This document shows positions 5,874 through 6,575 of a DNA stretch of 6,575 nt, piece after piece. Origin of the DNA: Acinetobacter sp. UBA6641 (GTDB lineage: Bacteria > Pseudomonadota > Gammaproteobacteria > Pseudomonadales > Moraxellaceae); contig DKLL01000094.1 of NCBI GenBank assembly GCA_002455755.1, positions 30,559 through 37,133 on the forward strand, given 5' to 3'. Within the stretch, counting starts at the first letter, position 1. Each line of letters opens with the position of its first letter. The translations under genes and the position numbers were made by a program. Under the pieces are notes generated by a model. That model worked only from the letters and a program-made list of their open reading frames with translations, searched no databases and was not told the origin of the DNA.

Positions 5874-6575
5874 TCGTATTGCTCGCGATATTTACGCACG
5901 ATGTACAGTGCAACAATGTTTAATCCCAAGGTAATCACAAACAGCGTTAGACCCAGTGCAAACGCAACCAGAGCTTGCGGGCTGGCAAAGTCGGTATCGC
6001 CAGTTAACTGGTTCACAATGGTAATGGTAACTGTAGATACGGCTTCTAGCGGATTGACATGCAGTAATGGACTGTTGCCTGCCGCAAGTACCACGATCAT
6101 GGTTTCACCAATCGCACGTGATGCGGCAAGTAAAAATGCCCCGATAATACCGGGCAGTGCAGCCGGTAGAACCACCTGACGAATGGTTTCAGATTTGGTT
6201 GCACCCAGTCCTAAAGAGCCGTCGCGTAGTGCACGCGGCACCTGGGTAATAATGTCATCCGACAGTGAAGATACAAACGGGATAATCATGATGCCCATGA
6301 CAAAACCGGCAGTTAAGGCACTGGTTGCATTAATGTGCAGTCCAATGCTTTCGCCCAGCATTTTGAAGAATGGGCCAATCACCATCAATGCGAACACACC
6401 GTACACAATGGTCGGAATACCGGCTAGAACTTCAATCGCGGGTTTTGCCCAGGCACGAAAACCTGAAGGTGCATATTCAGCCAGATAGATGGCAATCATC
6501 AAGCCCACAGGAACCGCAACCAGTAAAGCGATCCCGCTCACCATCAGGGTTCCCCATATTAATGGTAGCAGGCCA
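5870..6575 (-). CDS. pstC: Phosphate ABC transporter permease PstC, C-terminal part (5' end outside window)
   Basis: The partner of PstA in the membrane channel of the phosphate importer. The frame stays open to the right edge, so 234 codons of the C-terminal part are present and the start is missing. The ATG at 6544 is internal, since the residues before it (GLLPLIWGTL) continue the conserved PstC sequence. Visible features are IYLAEYAP after the first in-window helix, EVLAGIPTIVYG, the coupling loop PRALRDGSLGLGATKSETIR with VLPAALPGI, and SRAIGETM (6098-6121). In that last motif the Arg and Glu known to matter for phosphate transport in E. coli PstC are kept. The stop TGA (5872-5870) overlaps the pstA ATG. 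The order pstC-pstA-pstB predicts pstS upstream, beyond the window, together with the main, probably PhoB-controlled, promoter. Confidence 0.95.
   Translation of the reverse strand, partial: GLLPLIWGTLMVSGIALLVAVPVGLMIAIYLAEYAPSGFRAWAKPAIEVLAGIPTIVYGVFALMVIGPFFKMLGESIGLHINATSALTAGFVMGIMIIPFVSSLSDDIITQVPRALRDGSLGLGATKSETIRQVVLPAALPGIIGAFLLAASRAIGETMIVVLAAGNSPLLHVNPLEAVSTVTITIVNQLTGDTDFASPQALVAFALGLTLFVITLGLNIVALYIVRKYREQYE

Noticed and set aside
5901..6488. Two open frames of 92 and 101 codons on the plus strand
   Set aside because: Both are antisense to conserved pstC codons; they arise from its codon bias and have no ribosome binding site or recognisable domain.
1..6575. Possible new defence, mobile or biosynthetic system
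   Set aside because: I saw no repeats in array form, transposase, integrase, toxin-antitoxin pair, nuclease or modification gene. All but one gene belong to known housekeeping or membrane families arranged as separate units.

Overview
The window looks like an ordinary chromosomal segment of a gammaproteobacterium, most likely an Acinetobacter-type Moraxellaceae. The grounds are the moderately AT-rich base composition, the sequence character of the purB, sohB and pst products, and a PstA of the large type with an inserted periplasmic domain. This assignment rests on recognition by eye, not on a database search. I see no mobile element, CRISPR array, tRNA/rRNA, integration scar or defence cassette, and no gene-free stretch longer than about 145 bases.

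Layout: (1) 1-258, plus strand: the 3' end of purB (adenylosuccinate lyase, purine synthesis), closed by a perfect 12-bp UUCG-loop terminator. (2) 403-1071, plus strand: a DUF2238/YjdF-type membrane protein, probably with its own promoter. (3) 1030-1665, minus strand: a di-heme cytochrome b561-type membrane protein that converges on the previous gene and overlaps its 3' end by 42 nt. (4) 1773-2735, minus strand: sohB, a serine-lysine peptidase of family S49 with its own terminator; it lacks the N-terminal membrane anchor of E. coli SohB. (5) 2788-3459, minus strand: an unrecognised four-helix membrane protein, more AT-rich than its neighbours. (6) 3542-6575, minus strand: the tail of the high-affinity phosphate uptake operon in the order pstC (cut by the window edge), pstA, pstB. 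The genes are tightly coupled (ATGA overlap between pstC and pstA, 13-nt gap between pstA and pstB) and end at an intrinsic terminator.

The Pst genes work together: PstC and PstA form the inner-membrane channel, PstB is the ATPase that powers it, and the periplasmic binding protein PstS is expected just beyond the right edge. phoU, which follows pstB in E. coli, is absent here; a terminator and an unrelated gene occupy that place. The other genes look like independent single-gene units. Points worth a second look are the anchorless SohB, the large PstA with Gln where E. coli PstA has a functionally important Arg, the N-terminally extended PstB, the convergent gene overlap, and the unknown membrane protein. 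I did not find evidence of a new multi-gene system.
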